Shown: piece after piece, positions 9,156-18,056 of the stretch | Numbering within the stretch: the first letter of the stretch is position 1 | Layout of the letters: each line of letters begins with the position of its first letter | NCBI GenBank assembly: GCA_030429625.1 | Contig: JAUIFA010000003.1 | Location: forward strand, 214,734 to 278,733 | Origin: Alphaproteobacteria bacterium | Lineage (GTDB): Bacteria > Pseudomonadota > Alphaproteobacteria > Rickettsiales > UBA8987 | Length of the DNA stretch: 64,000 nt | Direction of reading: 5' to 3' | Notes under the pieces: generated by a model | Told to the model about the DNA's origin: nothing | Seen by the model: the letters and a program-made list of their open reading frames with translations, nothing else | The model's database searches: none | Program-made: the position numbers and the translations under genes

Positions 9156-9614
9156 ATGAAACAAGAATATTTATCAATGCTACTATTAATAGAACGTTTG
9201 CACAGACGTTTTCTTGATGTTGTTAAGGCTGAAATTGATAGTTTAGGAATTGAGGATATCAATAACGTCCAAACATTGATTCTTTATAACATTGGCGATG
9301 CTAGCCTAACCATTGGTGAATTGACAAATCGTGGATACTATCTTGGTTCAAATGTCTCCTATAACATTAAAAAATTGGTTGAAAGTGGCTATCTTGTACA
9401 AGAACGTTCAGCGCATGACAAACGTGCTGTAAAAGTACAGCTTTCAGAAAAAGGTTTATATATTATTGAAAAAATAGATGAAATGTACCAGCGGAACGTT
9501 GATGAACTTGGAGATGTAGGCTTTACCGGAGATGAGGCTAAGGCTGCAATTGATACGCTGCGTAAACTTGAAACATTCTGGACCAATTCCATTAACCGAC
9601 TCCAGCCGTTCTAG
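9156..9614 (+). CDS. ldtR: LdtR-like MarR-family transcriptional regulator
   Basis: A 152-residue winged-helix protein. The helix-turn-helix and wing are in IGELTNRGYYLGSNVSYNIKKLVESGYLVQERS (about residues 48-85), and LIERLHRRFLDVVK, NNVQTLILYNIGD and RGYYLGSNVSYN match the LdtR group known from Rhizobiales and Liberibacter. There LdtR controls an L,D-transpeptidase and osmotic stress genes. Here no transpeptidase is adjacent: the gene lies between a DctP-type binding protein and a TAXI TRAP operon, so control of transport genes is possible. AGGAG lies nine bases before the ATG. Confidence 0.85.
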   Translation: MKQEYLSMLLLIERLHRRFLDVVKAEIDSLGIEDINNVQTLILYNIGDASLTIGELTNRGYYLGSNVSYNIKKLVESGYLVQERSAHDKRAVKVQLSEKGLYIIEKIDEMYQRNVDELGDVGFTGDEAKAAIDTLRKLETFWTNSINRLQPF

Positions 9615-9660
9615 TAGGCGATATACTAACAGAGCATACATTATAATAAAGGCATTGATA

Positions 9661-10728
9661 ATGAAAAATATTACCCTATCATTTTTAGCAATATTAGCAT
9701 TTGTTACCTCTTTTCTGATTACGGTTTCAACAAGCCCAGCGATTGCGGCGGATAAATTTATTACGATAGGTACGGGTGGTTTGACAGGTGTGTATTATCC
9801 CGCAGGTGGGGCAATATGCCGTCTTGTTCACAGAGGTCGCCGCGAGCACGGTATTCGATGCGGTGTTGAATCCACGGGCGGTTCAATTTATAACCTAAAT
9901 TCTCTACGAGAAGGTGAGTTGGATATAGCTGTAACGCAGTCTGACTGGCAATTTCATGCCTATCATGGAACGGGCCCGTTTAAAAAGAGAGGGGCGGATA
10001 CCAATTTGCGTTCTCTGTTCTCTTTGCATAGCGAACCTTTTACCGTCATTGCGCGTAAAGATTCAGGAATTAATAAATTTACCGACCTTGTAGGGAAGCG
10101 TGTAAATATTGGTAATCCAGGGTCGGGCATGTATGCAACCATGAAAGTCATCATGAAGCGTATGGGTTGGACGGAAGATACGTTCAAAGTCGCTTCAAAA
10201 TTAAAAGCCGCAGAGCAGGCCACTGCACTGTGTGATAATGAAATTGACGTAATGATTTATGCGGCAGGGCATCCTAATGGTGCAGTACAGGAAGCTACAA
10301 CCATTTGTGATACAAAAATTATCCCTGTTGAAGGGCCGGTCATTGACGAATTGGTAAATCGCTTCCCATTTTATGCCTATACCACCATCCCTGGCGGGAT
10401 GTATAACGGCAACCCAGACGATGTAAAAACATTTGGTGTAAAAGCCACATTTGTGACCTCTTCCAAAGTTGAAGATGAAGTGATATACCAAGTGATTAAG
10501 GCTATCTTTGATAATTTTGAAAACTTTAAAGTGCTTCATCCGGTCTTTTCAACACTTTATCCTGCAAACCTTATTCTTGATGGAAATACTGCGCCACTGC
10601 ACAGTGGAGCAGAGAGATACTTCATTGAAAAAGGCTACATCACCAAAGAAAAACTTGCTGAGGAATACGAAGATCGTAACAGATATTTTAACAAAAAACA
10701 TGAAGATGACGGTGTAGAATCTAAATAA
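9661..10728 (+). CDS. TAXI-family TRAP transporter solute-binding protein
   Basis: A 355-residue periplasmic protein with a Sec signal peptide (MKNITLSFLAILAFVTSFL, cleavage near AIAA). The body has TAXI features: ITIGTGGLTGVYYPAGGAICRLV, CGVESTGGSIYNLNSLREGELDIAVTQSDW, and LVGKRVNIGNPGSGMYATM. The family binds small acidic solutes such as glutamate; the ligand cannot be read here. I chose the ATG at 9661 because a longer frame would overlap ldtR and bury the signal peptide. The fused TRAP permease follows after 27 bases. Confidence 0.93.
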   Translation: MKNITLSFLAILAFVTSFLITVSTSPAIAADKFITIGTGGLTGVYYPAGGAICRLVHRGRREHGIRCGVESTGGSIYNLNSLREGELDIAVTQSDWQFHAYHGTGPFKKRGADTNLRSLFSLHSEPFTVIARKDSGINKFTDLVGKRVNIGNPGSGMYATMKVIMKRMGWTEDTFKVASKLKAAEQATALCDNEIDVMIYAAGHPNGAVQEATTICDTKIIPVEGPVIDELVNRFPFYAYTTIPGGMYNGNPDDVKTFGVKATFVTSSKVEDEVIYQVIKAIFDNFENFKVLHPVFSTLYPANLILDGNTAPLHSGAERYFIEKGYITKEKLAEEYEDRNRYFNKKHEDDGVESK

Positions 10729-10755
10729 TTCTAAAACTTGTTATTGTCAATTTAG

Positions 10756-13383
10756 ATGTCAAAACCAATATCTGAAAGTAAGGCTACGGTTGAAGAGCTC
10801 GAATATTTAATTATCGAGAACGATTCTGGCGCTAGAAATCCAGTTTCCCCAATATCTGCGAGTATATTATTTCTTTCAGCAATTTTTTGGGTGGTCTTTC
10901 AGCTGTGGGTTGCATCACCCCTGCCGTTTTACTTTAATATAGGTATACTTAATGATTCAGAGGTGCGATACATACATTTATCGTTTGCTGTATTTTTAGC
11001 ATTTCTGGCTTATCCCGCCTTCAAACATTCACCTCGTATGACAATTGGTTTCTTTGATTGGTCTTACGCCATTATCGGGGCAGGATGTTCGGCCTATCTC
11101 TTTGTTTTCTATGAACAATTATCCCTGCGTGCGGGTATTCCAAAAGACATAGACATATACATCTCTATCATTGGGGTATTTTTGCTACTGGAGGCTACGC
11201 GTAGGGCATTAGGTTGGCCGTTGGTAATCATTGCCTCAATTTTATTACTGTATACCTATTTTGGTGACTGTGAGTGTGTGCCTGATTTAATACGGCATAA
11301 AGGACAATCTCTTTCAAAAATTGCTAGCCATATATGGTTAACCACCGAAGGGGTTTTTGGGATTGCGCTTGGAGTTTCGGCTAGCTTTGTCTTTTTGTTT
11401 GTTTTGTTTGGTGCATTGTTGGATAAGGCAGGTGCAGGAGCTTATTTTATTAAATTGGCGTTCTCACTCGTAGGGCATATGCGTGGAGGGCCGGCAAAAG
11501 CAGCGGTTATTGCTTCAGGCTTCACTGGCTTAGTCTCAGGCTCGTCTATCGCTAACGTTGTAACCACAGGAACATTCACCATTCCACTCATGCGTAAAGT
11601 AGGATTTTCTGGCAGTAGAGCCGGAGCTATTGAAGTTGCGGCCTCGGTTAATGGGCAGATTATGCCACCGGTGATGGGAGCCGCAGCCTTCTTGATGGTC
11701 AACTATGTCAATATTCCTTATTTTGATGTGGTTAAACATGCGTTTCTTCCGGCAGTGATTTCCTACATTGCGTTGTTGTACATGGTGCATTTAGAGGCTT
11801 TAAAACATGATATGCCGGTCATTCCAAAAAGTAAGAAATCTGTTTGGTACATTACGATGCTTTGTTATGGAATCGTCATTTCGAGCATAATAATTTTATC
11901 GTTTATTGTGTATCATTTGATCGGATGGTTGCGGCCGTTATTTGGAGAACATTCCTCCCTTTTCTTTTCTTCCTTAATTGTGTGTATTTATCTTGGGTTG
12001 TTATATTACAGCAGTAGATTTCCTGATCCTGAAGTAGAAGACCCAGATCAGCCAATTATTACGCTTCCTAATTTTGTGGAGACAATAAGGACGGGTACCC
12101 AATTTATTTTGCCACTTATTGTATTAATATGGTTTTTAATGATTGAACAAAAATCTCCTGGAAAATCTGCATTTTATGCGACCATGTTGACGATTTTTAT
12201 TATTCTGACACAAGATTTTATGAAGGCAGTTTTTAGAAAAGAAAAACATTATAAGCAGGCAATTAAGAAAGGCTTTAGTAATTTGGTGGATGGGTGTGTT
12301 ACCGGTGCACGCAATATGATTGGAATTGGAGTAGCTACGGCCACTGCAGGGATTGTGGTTGGCGTTGTCTCATTAACGGGAGTGGGGCTTGTGCTGACTG
12401 AGGTTATCGAAGCCATTGCCGGTAATTCTATTTTTCTAATTTTATTACTCACCGCCATCATCTGTCTTATACTTGGGATGGGTTTACCAACAACGGCAAA
12501 TTATATCATAGTTGCCGCATTAATGGCCAATGTTGTGCATACCTTAGCTTTAAAGAATGGGTTGGACGTTCCTATGATTGCTATCCATTTATTTGTTTTC
12601 TATTTTGGTATTATGGCGGATGTGACGCCCCCCGTGGGGCTGGCTTCTTTTGCCTCGGCAGCCATTTCTGGTGCGGATCCTATAAAAACTGGTTTCAGAG
12701 CCTTTATATACAGCCTTCGTATGGCAATACTACCATTTCTATTTATATTTAATCATGAAATGATTATGATTGGCGTCACATCAATTTTTCAAGGGGTGTG
12801 GATATTCTTTTATTGTACCGTGGCTATTTTAATATTTTCTGCAGGAACTCAAGGTTATCTCTTAACCAAAAGCAAATTTACAGAGTCAATTTTATTAATT
12901 GTGGCCTCTTTACTGATTTTTGTGCCTCAACAGGCAAATAATTTATTTAATCCGCCTTACAAGCAGGTTTCATTTAAAGAGCTAGAAGAAATTGATATAA
13001 GCCATAGTTCCGAAGGGAGGGGGTTAAAAATTAAAGGCATTGGTGAGAATATATACGGTGAGCTTGAGGAATTCTTTATCTTTCCTGAGATAAATGGAGA
13101 AAAAACAATTAAGAAAGCGATTGAAAATTATGGGATTACCTATGAGGTTTCGGGTAATAAACTACGTGTTATTCGTGTGGCGTTTAACAGTCCGGCGGAG
13201 GCGCAATCCATTGATCCATTTGGGAATTATGCTCTAACAAAAATCTACATTCCTCAGCATCAACCCAATAAATTCTTGATGTATATTCCTGCTGTTATCT
13301 TATTTTTATTTGTGTTATTATCCCAATTTTACAGACGAAGGCGGGAAACAGTCTTACGACAAATTTCTCAATGGAGCATATAA
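10756..13383 (+). CDS. TRAP transporter fused permease (4TM/12TM) with DUF3394-like tail
   Basis: An 875-residue inner-membrane protein that fuses the small (DctQ-like) and large (DctM-like) TRAP subunits, as usual for TAXI systems. About 18 membrane segments are visible. Characteristic blocks are GFTGLVSGSSIANVVTTGTFTIPLM, VNGQIMPPVMGAAAFLM, GMGLPTTANYIIVAALMA and DVTPPVGLASFASAAISG. After the membrane region, residues about 740-845 form a soluble domain resembling DUF3394, followed by a last helix. The stop codon overlaps the next gene's start (TAATG), so translational coupling with uspA is likely. Confidence 0.93.
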   Translation: MSKPISESKATVEELEYLIIENDSGARNPVSPISASILFLSAIFWVVFQLWVASPLPFYFNIGILNDSEVRYIHLSFAVFLAFLAYPAFKHSPRMTIGFFDWSYAIIGAGCSAYLFVFYEQLSLRAGIPKDIDIYISIIGVFLLLEATRRALGWPLVIIASILLLYTYFGDCECVPDLIRHKGQSLSKIASHIWLTTEGVFGIALGVSASFVFLFVLFGALLDKAGAGAYFIKLAFSLVGHMRGGPAKAAVIASGFTGLVSGSSIANVVTTGTFTIPLMRKVGFSGSRAGAIEVAASVNGQIMPPVMGAAAFLMVNYVNIPYFDVVKHAFLPAVISYIALLYMVHLEALKHDMPVIPKSKKSVWYITMLCYGIVISSIIILSFIVYHLIGWLRPLFGEHSSLFFSSLIVCIYLGLLYYSSRFPDPEVEDPDQPIITLPNFVETIRTGTQFILPLIVLIWFLMIEQKSPGKSAFYATMLTIFIILTQDFMKAVFRKEKHYKQAIKKGFSNLVDGCVTGARNMIGIGVATATAGIVVGVVSLTGVGLVLTEVIEAIAGNSIFLILLLTAIICLILGMGLPTTANYIIVAALMANVVHTLALKNGLDVPMIAIHLFVFYFGIMADVTPPVGLASFASAAISGADPIKTGFRAFIYSLRMAILPFLFIFNHEMIMIGVTSIFQGVWIFFYCTVAILIFSAGTQGYLLTKSKFTESILLIVASLLIFVPQQANNLFNPPYKQVSFKELEEIDISHSSEGRGLKIKGIGENIYGELEEFFIFPEINGEKTIKKAIENYGITYEVSGNKLRVIRVAFNSPAEAQSIDPFGNYALTKIYIPQHQPNKFLMYIPAVILFLFVLLSQFYRRRRETVLRQISQWSI

Positions 13384-13811
13384 TGTATAAGAATATTCTT
13401 CTTCCTGTTGACATCACTCACAATGGATCATCTCGGCAAAGCCTTGCCGTTGGTATTGAGTATGCACAAGCTTTTGGTTCTAAAATTCATCTTATGACGG
13501 TCATTCCTGATTCAGGCATGTCAATGGTAAGTCAGTATTTTAGTAAAGATGCGGTGTCTAGGATTATTGAATCGAGCAATGATATTTTACAGGATTTTGC
13601 AAAAAGTAATATTCCTGATGGGGTAAAAGTAAAATTTATAGTTACCACGGGCAATGTTTACGAATCAATTATCAATGCAGCTAAAAAAATAGATGCAGAC
13701 TTAATTATTATGTCAGCGCATCGTCCAGAGCTTAAAGACTATCTTCTTGGGCCAAATGCGGCTAGGGTGGTTCGTCATTCTGATCGTTCTGTATTGGTTG
13801 TTAGACAATAA
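13383..13811 (+). CDS. Universal stress protein of the TRAP-associated (TeaD-like) type
   Basis: A 142-residue UspA-fold protein (MYKNILLPVDITHNGSS at the start; DLIIMSAHRP and YLLGPNAARVVRHSDRSVLVVRQ at the end). The last block is the nucleotide-binding loop in the form seen in ATP-binding Usp proteins. Its ATG shares a base with the permease stop. In known TRAP operons a Usp (TeaD) binds ATP and modulates transport, which fits this position. I rejected a start four codons upstream because it would overlap the permease further. Confidence 0.9.
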   Translation: MYKNILLPVDITHNGSSRQSLAVGIEYAQAFGSKIHLMTVIPDSGMSMVSQYFSKDAVSRIIESSNDILQDFAKSNIPDGVKVKFIVTTGNVYESIINAAKKIDADLIIMSAHRPELKDYLLGPNAARVVRHSDRSVLVVRQ

Positions 13812-13834
13812 TTACACATAAATAGGCGCAGCAT

Positions 13835-14734
13835 ATGTCCGAAAAGCTATTCGAAGAGTTAGAGAAGACCTCAAATCTAATATATGATAAGATGGACGAT
13901 CTTATTCCTGAGATTGATGGTTCGAGAGTAGGAGAAAGTAGGCTTTCACGTGCGATGCGCTATACGGCTCTTTCAGAGGGTAAACGTATTCGACCATTTT
14001 TGGTAATGAAATCTGCTGGACTTTTCGGTGTTTCAGAATCTTCTGCGGCTCAAGTGGCTTCGGCCATAGAGTTTATCCATGCTTATTCGTTAATCCATGA
14101 TGATTTGCCAGCATTGGACGATGATGACGTACGGCGCGGGAAGCCTAGCTGCCATGTTGCCTTTGACGAGGCAACGGCTATTCTTGCGGGGGACGCTCTT
14201 TTGACTTACGCGTTTGAGGTAATTTCTCACCCCAGTACGCATGCGGATTCTAAGGTTATTGCGGAACTTGTGCAATCTGTAGCAAAGGCCATTGGTGCGG
14301 GTGGAATGATTGGCGGGCAGATGATTGATATTATGTCAGAAGATAAAGAGTTGAATATTGAAGAAATTACCCGTTTGCAAAGAATGAAAACAAGCGCCCT
14401 TTTTGCTATTTCCTGTGAGTCTGGTGCTATTTTAGGTAAGGCTCCATTTACGCTACGTAATGCTTTGCGTGGTTATGCCTACGATATCGGATTGGCATTT
14501 CAAATTACGGATGATCTTCTTGACGCACAAATCTCAAATGATGATGAATCCCAACGTGTCAATAAATCTGAAGAAAAGGGTACCTATGTAAGCATTATGG
14601 GGGTTGAAAAATCTAAAAAACAGACAGAAATGTTGTGCGAGCAAGCAATCTCACATCTTGAAGTTTTTGGTAAGAGCCCTCAGTCAGAACTGTTAAAAGA
14701 CCTAGCACGCTATATTGTAAACCGTAAAAACTAA
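13835..14734 (+). CDS. ispA: Farnesyl/geranyl diphosphate synthase
   Basis: A 299-residue all-helical prenyltransferase that condenses isopentenyl and dimethylallyl diphosphates. It has the first Asp-rich motif DDLPALDDDDVRRGKP (about residues 88-103), GDALLTYAFE, GGQMIDI and the second Asp-rich motif FQITDDLLDA (about 225). The length equals E. coli IspA. In many bacteria xseB precedes ispA and dxs follows; here neither is adjacent, and dxs lies at the far end of the window. The gene may be expressed from the upstream TRAP unit, since only 23 bases separate it from uspA. Confidence 0.93.
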   Translation: MSEKLFEELEKTSNLIYDKMDDLIPEIDGSRVGESRLSRAMRYTALSEGKRIRPFLVMKSAGLFGVSESSAAQVASAIEFIHAYSLIHDDLPALDDDDVRRGKPSCHVAFDEATAILAGDALLTYAFEVISHPSTHADSKVIAELVQSVAKAIGAGGMIGGQMIDIMSEDKELNIEEITRLQRMKTSALFAISCESGAILGKAPFTLRNALRGYAYDIGLAFQITDDLLDAQISNDDESQRVNKSEEKGTYVSIMGVEKSKKQTEMLCEQAISHLEVFGKSPQSELLKDLARYIVNRKN

Positions 14735-14746
14735 AAAAGAGAATCC

Positions 14747-15271
14747 ATGCCGGAAGATATTTTACTTTTATTGATAAAGGATAGCTTTTTATCTGGCATT
14801 GTTTTTCAGTCAAATGGCGAATATATTTTACCAACTCTTTTTGCCTTCTCAGAAAATTACGATACAAATACAGCCATCATTATTGCATTTTTTGCTAACA
14901 GCTTAGGTCTTCTCACAACGTGGGGTGCAATGAGAGGAGCAATATATCTGATAGAGACATATTCACTCATTGGTGAAGAGCTTAGAAAGCGTAACACACG
15001 CCCTAATGAACATTTGTTTAATAAATATTTCTGGCCGTTGTTGCTTCTATGTCCATTTGGCAGCGGAGGTGCGTCTGCATTATTGTTGTTTGGGCTTTTT
15101 AAATATCCGGCTCGAAAATTAATTATTACCATTCTGATTTTGAATCTTTTTTACTATATCAGCTTTTACTTTTCAGTACAGAAAACATATTTTGCGACTC
15201 TAGCCATTATAACTGTGTTCTTGATAATATACGTATTCTTAAATAATAAATTTAGAAAAAACCAAGCATAG
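14747..15271 (+). CDS. Unrecognised polytopic membrane protein, DedA/YqaA-like outline
   Basis: A 174-residue protein with about four or five hydrophobic segments. Features that recall small DedA/YqaA proteins are the loop LLLLCPFGSGGASALLLFGLFKYPARKLI and the internal GLLTTWGAMRG segment, but there is no clear signature and the call is structural only. It starts 12 bases after ispA, preceded by AAAAGAG, so it is probably in the same transcript. Confidence 0.65.
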   Translation: MPEDILLLLIKDSFLSGIVFQSNGEYILPTLFAFSENYDTNTAIIIAFFANSLGLLTTWGAMRGAIYLIETYSLIGEELRKRNTRPNEHLFNKYFWPLLLLCPFGSGGASALLLFGLFKYPARKLIITILILNLFYYISFYFSVQKTYFATLAIITVFLIIYVFLNNKFRKNQA

Positions 15272-15311
15272 CGATACTCATTTTCTTCTAAGCAATGAGT
15301 TTATTAATCTT

Positions 15312-15473
15312 ATGGAGTCTATCTGGAAATATGGGGATGAATATCGGTCGGGGGTTGAATATTATAATCAGGTGGTAGAGAAGCATAAGGCACGCCAACA
15401 AAGATATGTGGATCGTATAAAATCAAATGAAATATCGGAAGATGTATATACTACTTCACACCATTCAAGATAG
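15312..15473 (+). CDS. Possible 53-residue charged helical protein
   Basis: The frame from ATG 15312 to TAG 15471-15473 encodes MESIWKYGDEYRSGVEYY, then a Lys/Arg/Glu-rich helix. The frame stays open upstream to about 15246 with no ATG, GTG or TTG, overlapping the end of the preceding gene. It has no clear ribosome binding site and no family I recognise, and it does not look like XseB despite the proximity to ispA. Its end is six bases from the convergent aroC stop. Confidence 0.35.
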   Translation: MESIWKYGDEYRSGVEYYNQVVEKHKARQQRYVDRIKSNEISEDVYTTSHHSR

Positions 15474-15478
15474 AAAGA

Positions 15479-16582
15479 CTATTTTGTAGCAGGGCAGAAG
15501 CCGCATTGGGCTTTGTGTAGTAAATAATGATCAAGAATGGCACAGAGCACCATCGCTTCACCAATGGGAACCGCGCGGATGCCCACACATGGGTCGTGAC
15601 GGCCTTTGGTTATAATCTCTGTTTCATTGTGATCAATGTCAATAGTTTTACGAGGTGTTAGGATAGAGCTAGTAGGCTTAACAGAAAAACGTGCGATAAT
15701 ATCTTGACCAGAAGAAATCCCACCCAAAATTCCACCTGCATTATTAGAAGAAAAGCTTACATTACCCTCTTCATCACTAAACATTTCATCCGCATTTTCT
15801 TCGCCGGTAAGTTCAGCAGCGCTCATGCCTGCGCCAATTTCTACGCCTTTGACGGCATTTATGCTCATTAGGTTTGACGCAATATCTGCATCAAGCTTTG
15901 CGTAAATTGGTGCGCCAAGACCCACAGGAACACCCTCAGCCACCACCTCAATCACTGCACCAATGGAAGAACCATTTTTGCGGATAGAGTCTAGATAGTC
16001 TTCCCACTGGGGAACAATGGCCACATCGGGCGAGAAGAAGGGGTTGTTATTAACCTCATTCCAATCCCAATTTTCACGATCAATAGTATATTTCCCCATT
16101 TGTACCAAGGCAGCACGGACATCAAAATCTTCTCCGAGTTTTGAATTTAGAACCTTCCTTGCCACTGCGCCAGCAGCCACACGCGTTGCAGTTTCCCGTG
16201 CGCTAGAACGTCCACCACCACGATAATCCCGAATACCATATTTACTTAAATAGGTATAGTCAGCATGCCCAGGACGGAATTTATTTTTTATATCGCCATA
16301 ATCTTTAGAGCGCTGATCTTCATTATAAATAATCAAACTAATTGGTGTTCCTGTTGTTTTTCCCTCAAAAACACCAGAAAGAATTTTAACTGTATCACTT
16401 TCTTTACGTTGAGTGGTATGGCGGGATTGACCGGGCTTGCGCTTATCCATAAATTGCTGAATGTACGTTTCATCAATTTCAATATTAGGAGGGCAACCAT
16501 CTATAACACAGCCGATGGCCTCGCCGTGACTCTCACCCCATGTTGTCACGCAAAATAAATGGCCAAATGTGTTTGTAGACAT
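15479..16582 (-). CDS. aroC: Chorismate synthase
   Basis: A 367-residue cytosolic enzyme that converts EPSP to chorismate with reduced FMN. Signatures are [14 protein letters not shown] at the N-terminus, [20 protein letters not shown] (about residues 125-145), the GGISSGQDI region and [18 protein letters not shown] near residue 330. The gene lies ten bases after fabI on the minus strand, a pairing common in alphaproteobacteria. The start at 16582 gives [10 protein letters not shown]. Confidence 0.97.
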   Translation of the reverse strand: MSTNTFGHLFCVTTWGESHGEAIGCVIDGCPPNIEIDETYIQQFMDKRKPGQSRHTTQRKESDTVKILSGVFEGKTTGTPISLIIYNEDQRSKDYGDIKNKFRPGHADYTYLSKYGIRDYRGGGRSSARETATRVAAGAVARKVLNSKLGEDFDVRAALVQMGKYTIDRENWDWNEVNNNPFFSPDVAIVPQWEDYLDSIRKNGSSIGAVIEVVAEGVPVGLGAPIYAKLDADIASNLMSINAVKGVEIGAGMSAAELTGEENADEMFSDEEGNVSFSSNNAGGILGGISSGQDIIARFSVKPTSSILTPRKTIDIDHNETEIITKGRHDPCVGIRAVPIGEAMVLCAILDHYLLHKAQCGFCPATK

Positions 16583-16591
16583 AAGAACCTG

Positions 16592-17431
16592 CTAATCTTG
16601 TTTAGCTGTATTTATATCAGGAGCACCAGCATCTTTCATTCCAACAACGTGGTATCCACTATCAACATGAATATTTTCTCCTGTTGTGCCAGAAGATAAG
16701 TCACTTAGTAGATATACTGCAGCACCACCCACATCAGCAATGGTGGTATTGCGTCGTAGTGGAGCATTATATTCATTCCATTGTAATATATAACGGAAGT
16801 CACTTATACCAGAAGCAGCAAGTGTTTTTACCGGTCCAGCAGAAATGGCATTAACTCTAATATTATCTTTACCAAAATCAGCAGCCATATATTTTACACT
16901 AGCTTCTAGCGCAGCTTTTGCAACACCCATTACATTGTAATGAGGCATAACTTTCTCAGAACCGTAATATGTAAGTGTGAGCATAGACCCACCACTGTTC
17001 ATCATCTCAGAAGCACGTTTGGCAACAGCTGTAAATGAAAAGCATGATATGTCCATGGTCATTAAGAAGTTATTTCGAGATGTATCTACATATCGTCCGT
17101 TTAATTCATTTTTATCTGAATAGCCAATGGCATGAACAACAAAATCTAATGAACCCCATTTCTTTTCTAATTTAGAGAACATAGAATCAATACTTTCTTG
17201 ATTGCTAACATCGCATTCAAGAATAATATCTGAACCCAACTCATTAGCAAGAGGCTCAACACGTTTTAACAGTGCGTCACCTTGGTATGAGAATGCAAGT
17301 TCAGCACCTTGAGCGCTTAATGCTTGTGAAATTCCCCAAGCTAATGATTTATTATTAGCAAGCCCCATTATAAGGCCACGTTTACCTGCTAATAAACTTC
17401 CTTTATGATAGTGTGCTGTAATATCCGACAT
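16592..17431 (-). CDS. fabI: Enoyl-ACP reductase (NADH)
   Basis: A 279-residue atypical SDR that catalyses the last step of fatty acid elongation. It has the FabI pattern GLANNKSLAWGISQAL for the cofactor site, LDFVVHAIGYSDK, the Tyr-x6-Lys catalytic pair (Tyr165 and Lys172 in YNVMGVAK), and RVNAISAGPVKTLAASGI with GYHVVGM at the end. It is transcribed with aroC ten bases downstream. Confidence 0.96.
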   Translation of the reverse strand: MSDITAHYHKGSLLAGKRGLIMGLANNKSLAWGISQALSAQGAELAFSYQGDALLKRVEPLANELGSDIILECDVSNQESIDSMFSKLEKKWGSLDFVVHAIGYSDKNELNGRYVDTSRNNFLMTMDISCFSFTAVAKRASEMMNSGGSMLTLTYYGSEKVMPHYNVMGVAKAALEASVKYMAADFGKDNIRVNAISAGPVKTLAASGISDFRYILQWNEYNAPLRRNTTIADVGGAAVYLLSDLSSGTTGENIHVDSGYHVVGMKDAGAPDINTAKQD

Positions 17432-17476
17432 ATACGTCTCATTATTTATTTCTATTAGATAACGATTTATATAAAA

Positions 17477-17962
17477 TTATTGCTGGATTTTCCATGAGCC
17501 ATCAGGTTGACGGCATGCTTTACCAAAGGCTTCCTGCTCTTTGTTGCCGATAGAAACCGTTTGCGTATATTCGCGACAATAAACCCCAGAGGCGGTTTCA
17601 AAAGTTTTCACCGGCGTGATGGATCCCTGATTGCCTGTGTCTGGGTTCACCCATGTAGATGTTGCGCCAGTTTTATTTGATTCAAGCGCATGTTGCGTAG
17701 TACGATCAAAATATGCCATGTCGGCTTTGTCTAAAGAAGCTCCAAGTGAATTACCTGCTAGTGCACCCAACAAAGTACCTGCAGCAATGGCAGCAACTTG
17801 GCCTTTGCCCTTACCAACGTTGGAACCAATCCAAGCGCCACCCACAGCACCAACAATTGTTCCTGCGTCTTGTTTTTTAATACCGCCGTCACGTCCACCA
17901 TTTTTTGAACATGCGGTAATTAAAACAATTGATAGTAATACGATCACAAAATTCTTAAACAT
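17477..17962 (-). CDS. Glycine-zipper lipoprotein, rickettsial 17 kDa surface antigen-like
   Basis: A 161-residue outer-membrane-type lipoprotein. The signal peptide ends at the lipobox LITAC (Cys18). A glycine-zipper region follows (GTIVGAVGGAWIGSNVGKGKGQ, GTLLGALAGNSLG). The C-terminal domain has WVNPDTGNQGSITPVKTF, YCREYTQTVSIGNK and ACRQPDGSWKIQ. The order and spacing match the Rickettsia 17 kDa antigen and relatives nearly end to end. The promoter at 18000-18028 reads into it. The function is structural or envelope-related; in Rickettsia it is a well-known surface antigen. Confidence 0.9.
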   Translation of the reverse strand: MFKNFVIVLLSIVLITACSKNGGRDGGIKKQDAGTIVGAVGGAWIGSNVGKGKGQVAAIAAGTLLGALAGNSLGASLDKADMAYFDRTTQHALESNKTGATSTWVNPDTGNQGSITPVKTFETASGVYCREYTQTVSIGNKEQEAFGKACRQPDGSWKIQQ

Positions 17963-17999
17963 ATCTCAAGACCTCGACAAAATAGATTAATAGACGCGC

Positions 18000-18028
18000 A
18001 TAATACAGTACTAGCCAAAGAAAGGCAA
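18000..18028 (-). promoter_or_regulatory. Probable promoter of the 17 kDa-like lipoprotein gene
   Basis: Minus strand: TTGCCT, 17 bases, TATTAT. The predicted start is near 17993, about 30 bases before the ATG. Confidence 0.55.
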
Positions 18029-18056
18029 ATTATTCTAACGCAATAAAACAATTTTT

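Noticed and set aside
9532..9660. An in-frame extension upstream of the TAXI binding protein gene
   Set aside because: It would overlap ldtR and place the signal peptide internally; the ATG at 9661 gives a clean signal peptide.
13766..13784. GTCATTCTG inside the uspA gene, matching the left end of the palindromic elements
   Set aside because: Only about nine bases match and no right-hand terminus, core or hairpins follow, so it is chance within a coding sequence.
15246..15473. The small frame after ispA as xseB
   Set aside because: xseB is often near ispA, but the sequence has none of the XseB pattern and lies on the wrong side of ispA.
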